From positions 1-44,885 of the forward strand of contig JAQIFP010000075.1 in NCBI GenBank assembly GCA_030141585.1: a stretch of DNA of 44,885 nucleotides, in the 5' to 3' direction. The notes under the pieces are model-generated. The model was not told the origin of the DNA, ran no database searches, and worked only from the letters and a program-made list of their open reading frames with translations. Position numbers and translations under genes: made by a program. The stretch comes from Ophryocystis elektroscirrha. Lineage: Eukaryota; Apicomplexa; Conoidasida; Neogregarinorida; Ophryocystidae. Shown here in pieces: positions 1 through 11,280 of this stretch. Position 1 is the first letter of the stretch. Each line of letters begins with the position of its first letter.

Positions 1-379
1 TATGCAATAGTATATATGCATAGTCAATTATGTAATAGTAAACATATATATATATATATTTAGTTAATTATGCGATAGTATATATGTATAATCAATTACG
101 TAGTAGTATACATATATATATATATATTTATAGTTAATTATGCAATAGTATATATGCATAGTCAATTATGTAATAGTAAACATATATATATATTTAGTTA
201 ATTATGCGATAGTATATATGTATAATCAATTACATAGTAGTATACATATATATATATATATTTATAGTTAATTATGCAATAGTATATATGCATAGTCAAT
301 TATGTAATAGTAAACATATATATATATATATTTAGTTAATTATGCGATAGTATATATGTATAATCAATTACGTAGTAGT

Positions 380-420
<41 letters not shown>

Positions 421-467
421 GTTAATTATGCAATAATATATATGCATAGTCAATTATGTAATAGTAA

Positions 468-498
<31 letters not shown>

Positions 499-636
499 GT
501 TAATTATGCGATAGTATATATGTATAATCAATTACGTAGTAGTATACATATATATATATATATTTATAGTTAATTATGCAATAGTATATATGCATAGTCA
601 ATTACGTAATAGTATACATATATATATATATAATCA
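1..636. repeat. Nested AT-rich minisatellite, about five units
   Basis: A unit beginning TATGCAATAGTATATATGCA starts at about 1, 139, 273, 427 and 575, so the period is about 134 to 154 bp. The period varies because each unit contains (TA)n stretches of different length. Each unit is itself built of four related pieces of about 35 bp that alternate TTAATTATGC and TCAATTAYGT starts, which gives a higher-order structure. Units differ by few substitutions (for example ATTACG against ATTACA), so the expansion looks recent. The array runs off the left edge of the window. Confidence 0.9.
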
Positions 637-1497
637 ATTATGGATATGATTTCTATCATAATTTAATGATGTTTAAATGTATATTAAATTTGAATTTAGA
701 ATTGTGTAATGAGTTGAAATGATTAGAAAACTGCGGTATGCGAATTCCTTAATAAGTGTTGCGCAAAACAATAAAGTTAAAGAAGAAGCTTTGAATGTTA
801 GCGGTTTAAAAATAATCAGAATTGTTAGGCTGCCATAAAAAAAAACAATTTACTTACCAAATTTTACGTAAAATCAAACCCTCTTAGAAATGTTTATCCT
901 ATAAAGTATTTTCCATATTTTTATAATTGTATAGAATGAATGGACCTTACGCTATGATTAAAGGCTTCAAACTTGGATTACTTGTTAATGAAGTGGTACA
1001 ATTTTATATTAATATAAAATGTTTGTAAAATAAATAAGTTTATTAAGCAAATAAATCATGATGTGTTTTCGTAATGACATTTTTTGTGTATCTAAATACA
1101 ATGTTTTTATGTAAATTAAACACATTGTTTATAAAAAATAGTAATTTTTAATATACGATTGACATTTTTCTTATTTCAAATCAGTTTTTAAAGTCGGGTT
1201 TATTAAATATAATAATTTGCAGTTTGCAATTAATCAATTAATTACACATAAATTTTAGTTTTTAAATATAAATTTGTAAAAATATATTTAAAAAGTTATG
1301 GTATATTAATCAGATGACTTGTTATTTAGTATAAATAGACAGATAATAAGCACTGTGTAAATAATGGTTTTTTTATTTATTTATTTATTTGAATTTCTTG
1401 TGTATTTTGGTATTAATGCTTTAGTTATACTTGTAATCAAGGTTTGTGTGCATGCATGATTTCAGATAAATCCGCTTCAATTGTGATATGTGCTTAG
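637..1497. other. Unresolved stretch, candidate 5' exons of the next gene
   Basis: No complete gene can be supported here. Two plus-strand open stretches have ordinary-looking codons and could be 5' exons of the gene that follows. One starts with ATG at 719 and runs 39 codons to a TAA at 836-838. The other starts with ATG at 936 and could end before GTGGTA at 992, which would join in phase to the exon at 1498. Neither has a convincing donor. A minus-strand open stretch at 673-829, behind a GTAAGT-type donor at 857, is equally unproven. The rest is AT-rich with no visible RNA gene. Confidence 0.3.
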
Positions 1498-2609
1498 GAA
1501 CACGATTGGAAAGAAATAAACACCGCTTTTAAACACTTCGCCATGTTGTTAGAATCTCTTACGTTTGCAATATTGGAGTTATTCAGTAGTTTGTGTAAAA
1601 AGAACCCGAATATAACAAAGACTGTTGAAGTTTGACACATAATTAGAAAATAATTTGGGTTTTCAGAATATCGAATCACTAAACGAAAAAGTTGAAAGAG
1701 ACAGAATAATTAATTTATTATCTACAAATAATGCGTTCGAAGCTTTAATTGATAACAACAAAAGTTAATAGAATATAAATTAACGTTGACTTCAGCATCA
1801 AGCTCGGTCCCTGAACTAAAAACACTAACTCAATATGTTATTATTCTTACTGAAGCTGGTCCCATATTAAAATGTATTGTATGTAGATTTGTTTACAATA
1901 ATTCCACTCAGAATGAAGATACAGTACTACGTTTATATGGCGATCTTACCAAGCTCAAGACTACCGCTGGTTTGAAAGAATTCAATAAAGCTCAAAATCT
2001 TCTTTTAAATTATTTTCATGTAAGTTCAACTAAAACTATTAAATAATATACTATTAACTAATCATCTATAAATTGATAAACTTTTATCAAACATATATCT
2101 AAATACTCTATTTATATCCTTCAAACTTGTTTAATATATATATATATATATATTAATCAAGTTATATTGTTTATATAATTATGTATATATATATATAATA
2201 TATATATATATATATTGTTTATATAATTACTTGAATATTTAGTATAAAATGAATAATTTCTGGTACGTAATTTATATTTATTAATATTTGTTTATATTTA
2301 TTCAGGATTTGGTATCTTTAACATCATTCATTCGAGCTTACTTATTTGCACCTCAATTGAATTCTTCCCTGTGAGTATTATTAATAGTAAATATATATTG
2401 CTTCAGATTTTTGAAAAGCGATATTGCTAAATTAAAGTTACAACTAAATAATCCACTGGGAGATAATACGTACTGTATAAATTTGATTTTAATGTTGTAG
2501 ATGGACTGATTCATTAAGGAAATTTGTTCTGTACGTGGGCAATTTAATGAACATCGTTGAAGATTTAAATACTATAATATTTACTCAAAACCCAAACACA
2601 GTTTCATAA
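1498..2609 (+). CDS. Hypothetical protein, 3' five exons
   Basis: I do not recognise this protein. Five exons join in phase: 1498..1623, 1667..1763, 1796..2019, 2306..2370 and 2501..2609, ending in TAA, for about 206 residues. The introns have GT-AG ends, and two are only 43 and 32 nt. The first exon opens after a TTAG acceptor with EHDWKEINTAF and has no start codon, so the 5' end is missing or lies in the candidate exons upstream. The product is rich in predicted amphipathic helices and Leu/Ile/Asn, with no signal peptide, membrane segment or metal-binding motif visible. Its 3' end lies 43 bp from the convergent sulfatase gene. An all-helical scaffold or trafficking subunit is possible, but this is only a guess. 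Confidence 0.6.
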
Positions 2610-2652
2610 AACAAATTATATAATTAAAAAAAAAATAACAACACATTAACTA

Positions 2653-5600
2653 TTATTCCATATATTCAAATAACGCAAGAAACTTTTTGAGTTTAACATA
2701 ATTGTGGGGATTTGATCCCAATACTTGTAGCTTCCCTGTAGCAACGGCAACAAGTGGATTTATTTCTTGAAGAATCAATTTACGCCATGTAGCGTCTGTA
2801 GTCAAAACCTAGAAAGAACCAGTATATTATTATTATTATTAAATTATATTAAAATTGAACATGTAATTTATTTATACGCCTATATAATGAATTTATGGTA
2901 TAAAGTGTATAAATAAATGTACTGTACTTACTTCTATATCTGGATTTCTTTCACATTTTTTAGCTATATGAACAACACCATTATTCAAATGTATACATGA
3001 AAACTCTGTAGTATCTGTAAAATTGAACGCTACGGCTACATCGGTGTTGCTGGATCGTTCTGCGATTATTCGTACCGGTAAAAACTGGAAACTTTCTAAT
3101 ACTGTTTTCAAATTTTGAATACACTAAAAGTAATTTTGTAATAATATTTGTTTAATTTGTTTACTTGTTTCCTTTGTTCTGGAGAAAGCTTTAAAAGTGT
3201 GTGAACTTGGCGTTCTTTTTTTTGAAGAAACCTTGGTAAAAAGTTCCATAATCTTGCAACGCTTGGTAAATCACGTTGCTCTAATTCTTTAGCTGATGTA
3301 AGGACCCAATTTCGTCCAGGAGCAGATGTTTGTGTGGCAGCGTAATATTTGAGTATAGAAACGTGTAATCGGCGTGTTAATTTGCAATTAGGATCTAATA
3401 CACCGGCATGGTAAATTAATTCTAGGGCCCACTATCAGTACATTTTCGCTTAATTATAATTCACCTTTATATCATTATTTTCTAAATTTTGGACAGCTAA
3501 TTCAATAAGTCTTGTTCTGCCACCCACAAGATTAGCCATTCTTTTAGCTTTGTCCAGATTACTGTAAACATCCAATTCTTGCGGTAGTCCAGAGAACCAT
3601 CCCACATAGTGATGAAATATTGCGCGAACCGCCCAAGGAACTGATCAATAATATTTAAACCATTGGATTTAACACATTTTAATAGATATCAACACTAATT
3701 TTCACACCATGTAACAATTTAATACATATAATATTGTTAAGTTGACAATATGTGACTGTGTATATAATATTATTAACTATATATTTAATATATGCAATAA
3801 TCTTATTATATACATTGTTTATTAATTATTAATTTATTAATTATTAATTTATTCTTATTAATATATTTAAATATAATTTTAATAAATAAAAATTTATTAA
3901 TATTCCCTTCTTTTTTATTTATTATTATTATTATTATTTGAAAATTGAGTAGAAAATAAATTATTACCAGTTCCGTAGAATTGCTTCAAAAATTTATGAT
4001 TTTTTAGTGATGGAGGTAGTTGAATCATGTGGACTATGTCATTGACGACGTATCCTTTGTTCATATATCTAATATATCATATTATAATAAGTGATTCAAG
4101 TACCTTATCGTTTGATCATGAACATATTGTATGGAATCACGGTAAACAGTCAGTGTATCCCATATATATTGTTTTCCATATAGTGGTGCAGTATGTCCAA
4201 GAACTAGATATTCTGATTTAAATTCTCTCATTTTATCCAAACTCTTAACCCACTGTCAAAACAAATTATAAGTCTATCGTTGAAGCGTTAAAGATAATAA
4301 TAATAATAGGAATGAATTACGTATTACTAATATATGAATAATTATTTTTATTGGTCACTATTAATATGGTCTAAAACTCAAACATATTGATATATATATA
4401 TATATATTAGTATATTTTATATATATGTATTTTATATATATTAGTATACATTAAGCATTGAATAAATATTATTTTTTATTAATTAACTCTACCAATAAAG
4501 CGTCACGACTTTCCGTTCCTCTTATAGCGTATATATTTGGAAATGTTTTGTATATATTGTCAGCTCCAAAGAGCACTTTTTTTTGTGGTAGCCAGATGAT
4601 TACTTGATCTTTAGTTTCTCCAGGAGCTAGTACAAGTTTAAAAACCGTATCGCCAAAAATAAGCTCCTATAGAATACATTATATATTAATATATTTATAA
4701 AATATATTTTTGACTAATATACTATAGGACATATTATATACGTGTATGCATATAACTATATTATCTTTTTACTGATAATAAATATTAATTAATAAGAATT
4801 AACCTTTTCTAGCCCAGACCAAATATGGGTTGGTTTAGCAATATTTGTCAAAGAGCCTGCTTCAATTGAACTGTAGTGCAATTTAGGTCCAATTCCTTAA
4901 CAAATTGTAAATGATTTAAGAAGTTTACCAGCATTTAAATAACCTTCATCATTTGTGAGAAGTGAGCCAAACTGTTTCATAGATCTTTGATAAGTCATGC
5001 CTGCTACTATACTAAAGACTTTCTTCATATATCTAGAATATATTTGAATTAATAAATAAATAGATTACTCTGCCGTTAATTCATGAGCCCAGACTTGAGT
5101 TGAACCGTCTGGATTGAGAGCAGCTGAACTACCAAAAACATGATCCGTATGGAAATGACTATATATAATGCTAATGATGGGTGGTGGTATTTGATTAGGA
5201 AAATAGAGGTTAAAAAAATCCTTTAACAGTAACCTTAAATAGTTTGGATTTTCTAGAGTATCTATTAATACTAGTCCTTTAGATGTATTGACAATAATTA
5301 CATTAGCTAAACCGTATCCAATACCCACAAATACATTATTCGTTATATTAATAATTCTTTTTTGAAATTCTTGAGAATGGTCATTTAGCTCTAGAGACTG
5401 TAAGTTGGTGTTTAATACTTCTTTTATGCGGTTTTTTTTTTCGTATATGTTAAGTTTTTCTTCAATATTAGCCATTGCATTGTTTTTTGATTTCTTATAT
5501 ATCTTTGATTGAGCAAATTCCAGTAAATTGAAGGATATTAATTTAGAAAACATACTAATTTTATTAGGGGATATATCTGCTAAGGGGACGTTCACTATTT

Positions 5601-6219
5601 TTCCTATTATTGAAGTACTTTTACAGTAAAATATATTATTATGCTTTGCAGTAATAATCTTAGGTGATTCCAACCAGCAATTGCCTGATTTTAACTCAGA
5701 ATAAAAAATGGCAATAAACGAAAGTAAAGATAACTGTAAAATCAGACATAAGTATTTCCAAGGAACTCGTTTTATAGTACTTAGAGTACAGAAATAGATT
5801 CTTTGGATATTTAGCAGTAATACGTAGCAAATAATGCTTCGTACATCTGATTTAGTTGTAGTAATCTGTAAATGCGATGTTTTCGAAATCTGTAAAACTT
5901 GTTTACTATAGCATTCTGATGAATCTGTTTGATTTGTGTATGCTACAGTGGACACGTCACTTTCTATGGAACTATGGTATGTGTTGCTTTTAGCATATTT
6001 CTTAAGTGCTTCACCATTCCGTGGTATTGGAGTTGCAAAAACAGGCTCTTCTATAGCTTTCGAAAACTTTTCACTCTGATTTGGTATATTAAACGATTGC
6101 TTAGATAACGACATTTGTGTTGTCTGTTGGCAATCTTCATCTAAAAAAGTGTAATCTGTTGTACTCAATAAATGTGGTATAGAACATTGAATTGGTGACT
6201 TCTCTATACACTCACTCAT
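2653..6219 (-). CDS. BDS1-like alkyl sulfatase, membrane-anchored metallo-beta-lactamase fold
   Basis: Family members hydrolyse alkyl sulfate esters using two metal ions. Exons, from 5' to 3', are 5069..6219, 4929..5005 or 4929..5034, 4804..4895, 4493..4666, 4104..4252, 3968..4068, 3465..3640, 3165..3431, 2932..3123 and 2653..2808. The zinc motif SHFHTDH is at residues 354-360. LVLGHTAPLYG, a KGYVVNDIV helix region, GWFSGLP and an SCP2-like C-terminal domain follow in the family's usual order. Unusual for the family is an N-terminal extension of about 290 residues with a hydrophobic segment near 153-173, suggesting a type II membrane anchor. With the upper acceptor (5034) the frame breaks at an in-frame TGA inside TCTATATGA. 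An acceptor giving 4929..5005 restores an 845-codon frame but skips the conserved AGM-type motif. The family assignment is firm, but activity towards any substrate is inferred. Confidence 0.85.
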
Positions 6220-6832
6220 ACTTCTTATGTGGTTTTAGTAAAAAAAATAAATCAACTTAATCTCTTCAACCTTCTATTTGCTAATTAAATACCGTATAAA
6301 AAAAAAACTATAATTTTCGAAACACATTAATTTTCGACTGTTACATACATCAAACTTCATAATTTTAATTTGATTAAAATCAACAATTTATCGATGTTTT
6401 ATAAGATAATTGTTAAATTTATGAGATGTTGTTTAATTATTAATGTTATCAATATACTTATTATTTAAAGTTTCTTAATTTTTCATCAACTTTTTTTATA
6501 AAACTAGGTATTCATCATATAACTCAGAAGATCTGACATTACTGTACAACTGTAAAGTGCAAGTTAATAAGTTAAATAATTCAAATGCAAGGTTCAAATT
6601 GTAAATTGTTTAAATAAATATTTTTTTTTATAAATTTTGCAAATATACTAAACGTATTCACGTTTAGTATTAGGGAAACGTTTTTTTTTTGTTTTTTTTT
6701 CAAACACACACATATCAGATACAAATGGTTTTTAAACCCAAAATTTTTCAAAAAAAGGATTTGTCACATACACTCTTGTATAAAACCAGTTAATTGATTG
6801 CAAATTTGCGATGAACGTTTGGAAGGAGTAGT
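6220..6832. other. Intergenic, no gene seen
   Basis: This lies between the start of the sulfatase gene and the 3' end of the small secreted protein gene, both on the minus strand. It is AT-rich with several homopolymer A and T runs (for example 6678-6690). I see no open frame with coding character and no RNA gene. The part next to 6219 presumably holds the sulfatase promoter and 5' UTR. Confidence 0.5.
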
Positions 6833-7210
6833 TTATTTTTTACCCATTTTTCCCATTTTGCCCATTTTGCCCATTTTGCCCATTTTTTTGGCACCTTTGA
6901 ACATTTTCTTTTGTTTTTTACCGAAAGTTGGAGTTGGAGGGGGTACTGAGGAGCCTCCAGCTGAAAAGAAACTGGATATTTTTTCAATATCGTAGTTGGG
7001 TATTTTTTCACTTAAGCCGGCAAGCTTGGCAAAGTCAAATGGAGAGTTAAATTGTTGGCTAGGTTGTTGCGGGTAATAGCTGCTAACGTAGGAATCCAAT
7101 AAATAACCTTTTTTCTTCTTTCCTAACTCACGAAGTTCTGTTGGTTCTTCGGTTACTGCGCATTTCGACACAACTAAAAATAATGCACTTAAAAATAAAA
7201 AACGGTTCAT
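6833..7210 (-). CDS. Small secreted protein with Lys-Met-Gly tail
   Basis: This is a single-exon 125-residue protein with no recognised family. Residues 1 to about 18 (MNRFLFLSALFLVVSKCA) look like a classical signal peptide. A middle part with SYVSSYYPQQPSQQF and a Pro-rich SSVPPPTPTF follows. The last 25 residues are a low-complexity, strongly basic repeat of Met-Gly-Lys (four consecutive MGK steps). There is no transmembrane segment after the signal, so it is probably secreted or lumenal. The basic tail could bind nucleic acid, acidic glycans or membranes, but that is inference. The tandem GGGCAAAAT-like units coding for MGK make length variation likely. It could be a lineage-specific secreted or granule protein. 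The opposite strand also has an open frame here, but it lacks the signal-peptide logic. Confidence 0.75.
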   Translation of the reverse strand: MNRFLFLSALFLVVSKCAVTEEPTELRELGKKKKGYLLDSYVSSYYPQQPSQQFNSPFDFAKLAGLSEKIPNYDIEKISSFFSAGGSSVPPPTPTFGKKQKKMFKGAKKMGKMGKMGKMGKMGKK

Positions 7211-7597
7211 TTTTCTTCTTTATAACAAAAAATACGAAGGAAAGATAGAAAACTGTAGTTGATTAACTTTTGGTTAGTTTGATATTTCATTGTTCAACTC
7301 CCTTTAGGGTCTACCTGTAGAAGCGAGCTTCTCTTAAATTGTTTTCTTTGGCTTCCGTTTTCAAATCATTTAGTAAAATATTTTAAAAAATTGTAAAATC
7401 TTATTTCTTCAAGCTTTTCTGACTACAAAAAAAAACAATTAAAAATACCTTTCTTTTTAAAATAAAATCTTTTTGTGTTATCATTTATAATTTATACTTG
7501 AACACCGTAATATTGAATTGTTTACTTTTTTTGTTTACCTTACAAAAAATATTCAGAATGTGCAAAATTTATTTTTTTAAAATACATGAAAAATTAA
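7211..7597. other. Intergenic between two minus-strand genes
   Basis: This is 387 bp upstream of the secreted-protein gene and downstream of the membrane-protein gene. A short hairpin (GAAGCGAGCTTC) lies at about 7320-7331. Otherwise it is AT-rich with A and T runs. It presumably holds the promoter of the secreted-protein gene. No gene is seen. Confidence 0.4.
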
Positions 7598-9749
7598 CTA
7601 AAAACTTGAAGCTTTAGAATGAAGCTGTATAAGTAACTTTCTTTCATTCAAATTATCTCTGTATTTCCATATATGCGGCTGGTACTCAAATTTACATAGT
7701 ATCAATACTAAATATACGAAATGAAGAATTGTGAAACCAATAGCTCCAATGGTATAATATATTAAGAATTTATTTTGCGATACTAAGCTTATGCTATTCA
7801 TATAGTCAACTAAGACTGTCTGTGTTCAAGAATAAACATATTATAGCAACATTACCTCTTTAAATCCTACAAATTCCACGAAAGATAGAATGTCCAAAAA
7901 CCACAAGTAGTTGCAAATGGAAACCACGTATATCTATAAAGCATATATTCGTAGACATAAATTTACCCAAAAGCAAATCATGAGTATTGAGCACTCTAAT
8001 ATGGTATATAACACACTTCGTTTATATGCTGCAAAAATTGGGAAAACGGCGTCAAAACTTCTTATAACCTGTAAATAAAAAAAGATATATAGCCAGTAGT
8101 TTAATTTATGTAAGATCATTATGTAGTTAACGTATATGAAGCAATAGGTTAAGCATGTATATATAATATCAGATTATGTATTTTACAGAACGTTTTATAG
8201 AATAAATCAGTAGATATATTCAAAGAAAATAATTAATATTAATTATATTGCAAATAACTCAATTTAATATTATATTATTATTTGCATAAGCTATATTATT
8301 TTTGATAGGTTTAATTTGATAATTGTGTGTATATAATTGCTAAGTATACCAGTAAAAAGAGGCAAAGACCCAAGGCAACATCGCAAAGAATATTGACTTG
8401 AACTTTAGCGTCATAAGTTACGTTTAAGGAATCTAAGTAAAAATATACTAGTTTTCGAAAGTACCTTTGATAAAGCTTCTTAGGATATATATACAAATCA
8501 CATATTTCAGAATAAATATGGACGAAAACCAGTTGTAAGCAAAACGAAGAATAGCTATTGATGTGGAAATCATAAACTTATCGCACAGCCTAAGAGATTC
8601 AAGAAAAGCATAAATTATTACCAAAACATGCACAAAGGTAAAACCAGGAAGAGAGCTCCCAGTGCAACAAAAATTGAAGTCAGAATTTTTTTTGATAAGC
8701 CACACAGGCCATGCTGATACGGAGCCTAAATTATTGCAAAGTATGTATTGATATCAAACTGTAGTTCTTCTATCTATTTTATTTCTCATATGAAGTTTAA
8801 TTATACTCAAACTAGTAATTCTAATTATAGTTTATATATTAAATATCATAAATAATATTAGTCTATAAGTTTTCAATATATCAATAAATATAGATAAATT
8901 TATGCACATATGCAATTGTTTATATTCCAAAATTTCAGTAAGTGTAATGAAAATAATAATAAAAGACAACATAATACTCTTATATTTCTCTTACATGCTT
9001 ATAATTAGTTCCAACATACTATAATAATGATAATATATATATATATATATTGTTATTATATATTTTTATTATATATGTATATTATTTGTATATATATATA
9101 TATATAAATATATAGATATTATATATTTATTTATTTTTATATATTTTTTTATGCACATATATTATTGTGAATGTTAATTATATATACACAAAATATGCAT
9201 GCTTAATTGATCCATATTAGTGCTTTAAGGTATACAAGATTTTTAATGAGTATATATATAATATGATAATAGTAATTTCTTTATTCAATAACTTACAAAT
9301 ACATCTTCAATAGAACAATAATGAAGCTTAAAGATATCGTAAAGTAGCTTGGATATCCCGATATAAATTATCAAAGCCTTAATAACTTTTCAAAAAAAAA
9401 ATAAAAAACCTACACAAGTAGCAATCCGACAGGAGATTGAAGTGTATCGAAGGTTTGTGGCTGCTTCAAAAGGCTTTTTCTTCAAAAACAGTATGAAGCG
9501 TAAATTGATTATTCCACTAACAATTAAACCAATCTGAAAGTGCATAAGCTATTTCCATCATTTACGTACTCCTATTAGTATTGCCGTTACAAAGTGAAAT
9601 ATGCAGCATAACTTTAAAATCAACTCGGCTAGGGGGGTTAGAGAGGAGGTAAAACTTGAATTATCTATAAAAAAAAAAGAAAAGATTAAGTAATTAAGGT
9701 AAATTTAACAAATAAATAATTTTTTATTCAAAACTACACTTCATGTATA

Positions 9750-9803
<54 letters not shown>

Positions 9804-10182
9804 TTTAATAATAAAACTAATTTTTTATATAAAGTACTTTATCAATCACGTGCAAGTAAAACACATACATATTACTATAAATCTTTAAATGTGTATATAT
9901 ATAAGCGCATATGCACAATTATATATGAGCGCATGCGGCAGGTACATTACCGTATATTGTAAAAAAAACAAGGGCAAGGATTATCAGAGAGAGTCCAAAG
10001 ATGCAGCTCGAAATTCCCGAAATTATGTATGTTCGAGAATACCAAATGTTATGTTTAAAGGAAGGGACATAAGCTTTTCTTAGACTGTATATATGACACG
10101 GTTTTTTTGGCAGTAAATTAGGATGACTATCAAGCTTTCGAAATAAAATCTCAATATGTTTAGAATTTATGTCTTCTTCCAT
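7598..10182 (-). CDS. Polytopic membrane protein, unknown family, ten exons
   Basis: This is a 413-residue protein built from ten exons: 9951..10182, 9570..9664, 9414..9533, 9297..9377, 8622..8725, 8465..8589, 8350..8432, 7967..8068, 7856..7933 and 7598..7819 (TAG stop). The joined length is exactly 414 codons. Five of the nine introns are 32 to 36 nt. The start MEEDINSKHIEILF is followed by a cytosolic-looking basic stretch, then about eight hydrophobic segments, for example SCIFGLSLIILALVFFTIY, SIFVALGALFLVLPLCMFW, LYTILECSILMICFW and FTILHFVYLVLILC. The C-terminus is charged. I do not recognise the family. The layout is compatible with a serpentine receptor or a transporter, and no signature motif decides between them. 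It is divergent from SAS-4, with 613 bp between the starts. Confidence 0.7.
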
Positions 10183-10795
10183 TTAATAACATTTTATGAG
10201 CTATAGGTGGAGTTTGCCTATACCGGATTCTACCGAGTTTTTTTTTATATATTGGATTCTTATTTTTTTAGACTATATTAATTTTAGTGATTTGGAACAG
10301 GTTTTCTCATATAACTACGCATAGAAATTTATTTCTATAAAATATTTTGATAAAACCTAGAATATAATTCGGTATTTTCTTTATTAAATTTACAATTCTT
10401 TTTAAATAATTTTTTATTTATTCATCTATATAAAAATATATTGAGCGGTACTTTACTCTAATAACTGTAATGATTTTATTAATTGTTGAGATCAGATTTA
10501 ATAAATCTTTCAATTAAAAGTTTTATATCATAAAAAGCAAAACAGCCGCTTATCAAATAATTATTTTTTTAGTTTTTTTTAAATAATACACACCTCACCT
10601 GATAAAAAAATAAAATTGCTTTATTTTTACATGATTACACCAATACAGTTGCAAATTGTAGAACTTTTGACAAATTAAGTTATTTATTTTGCTAGAATTA
10701 TTTTAAAGTACATAAACGTTAGTTAAAAAAAAAATATTTAATGATATCAATATATTATTTTTTTTATAGACTTTGAAAAGATTGTATACTGAATT
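10183..10795. promoter_or_regulatory. Divergent intergenic region, presumed shared promoter
   Basis: The membrane-protein gene (minus) and the SAS-4 gene (plus) start at its two ends, so both promoters must lie within or overlap it. It is AT-rich, with A/T runs near 10570 and 10725. No conserved element can be named from one sequence. Confidence 0.4.
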
Positions 10796-11229
10796 ATGAC
10801 GTTGTCGTTAAATCCAAATAATTCAAAGGATATATGTGGAGATATTTATGCTCCAAAATTACAAAACAAATATTTTGACTCTTTAAAAAATAATTTAAAT
10901 AATAGTTACAGCCCAACAAATAATAAACTAAGGTAATACTGATTTCGTCGCTGATTTTTTTGCAGTTATAGAACACCAAATTCTCAAATATATTCGCAGC
11001 CACAAATGGATGATAGCTGGTAATTAAATTACTGCAAAATTACTTTGCCATACTTTATATACACCCTTAAAGTTTATTATCAACTATATACACGTAGATT
11101 TTTGAATAAATACATACATATATGTCTGTATATATAAATATGTGGGAAAAAAAAACTATTAAGACCAGTAACCCATCTAAGTTATTTTACGAAAAAAATA
11201 AATAATTATTTTACCATTTATAAATAAAT

Positions 11230-11280
<51 letters not shown>

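Noticed and set aside
1..636. CRISPR-like or telomere repeat array
   Set aside because: Units have no spacer and repeat structure, are AT-only and vary through TA length. They are not telomeric heptamers. Eukaryotic minisatellite is the better reading.
673..829. Minus-strand open stretch behind a GTAAGT-like donor
   Set aside because: No start codon and hydrophobic random-looking composition. It overlaps a better plus-strand candidate, and neither can be proven.
4027..4221. Plus-strand frame of 64 codons
   Set aside because: Opposite strand of two sulfatase exons and a 35-nt intron that match the family well.
7598..10182. Assignment of the membrane protein to a GPCR family
   Set aside because: Hydrophobic segment count alone does not support it, and no family motif is visible.
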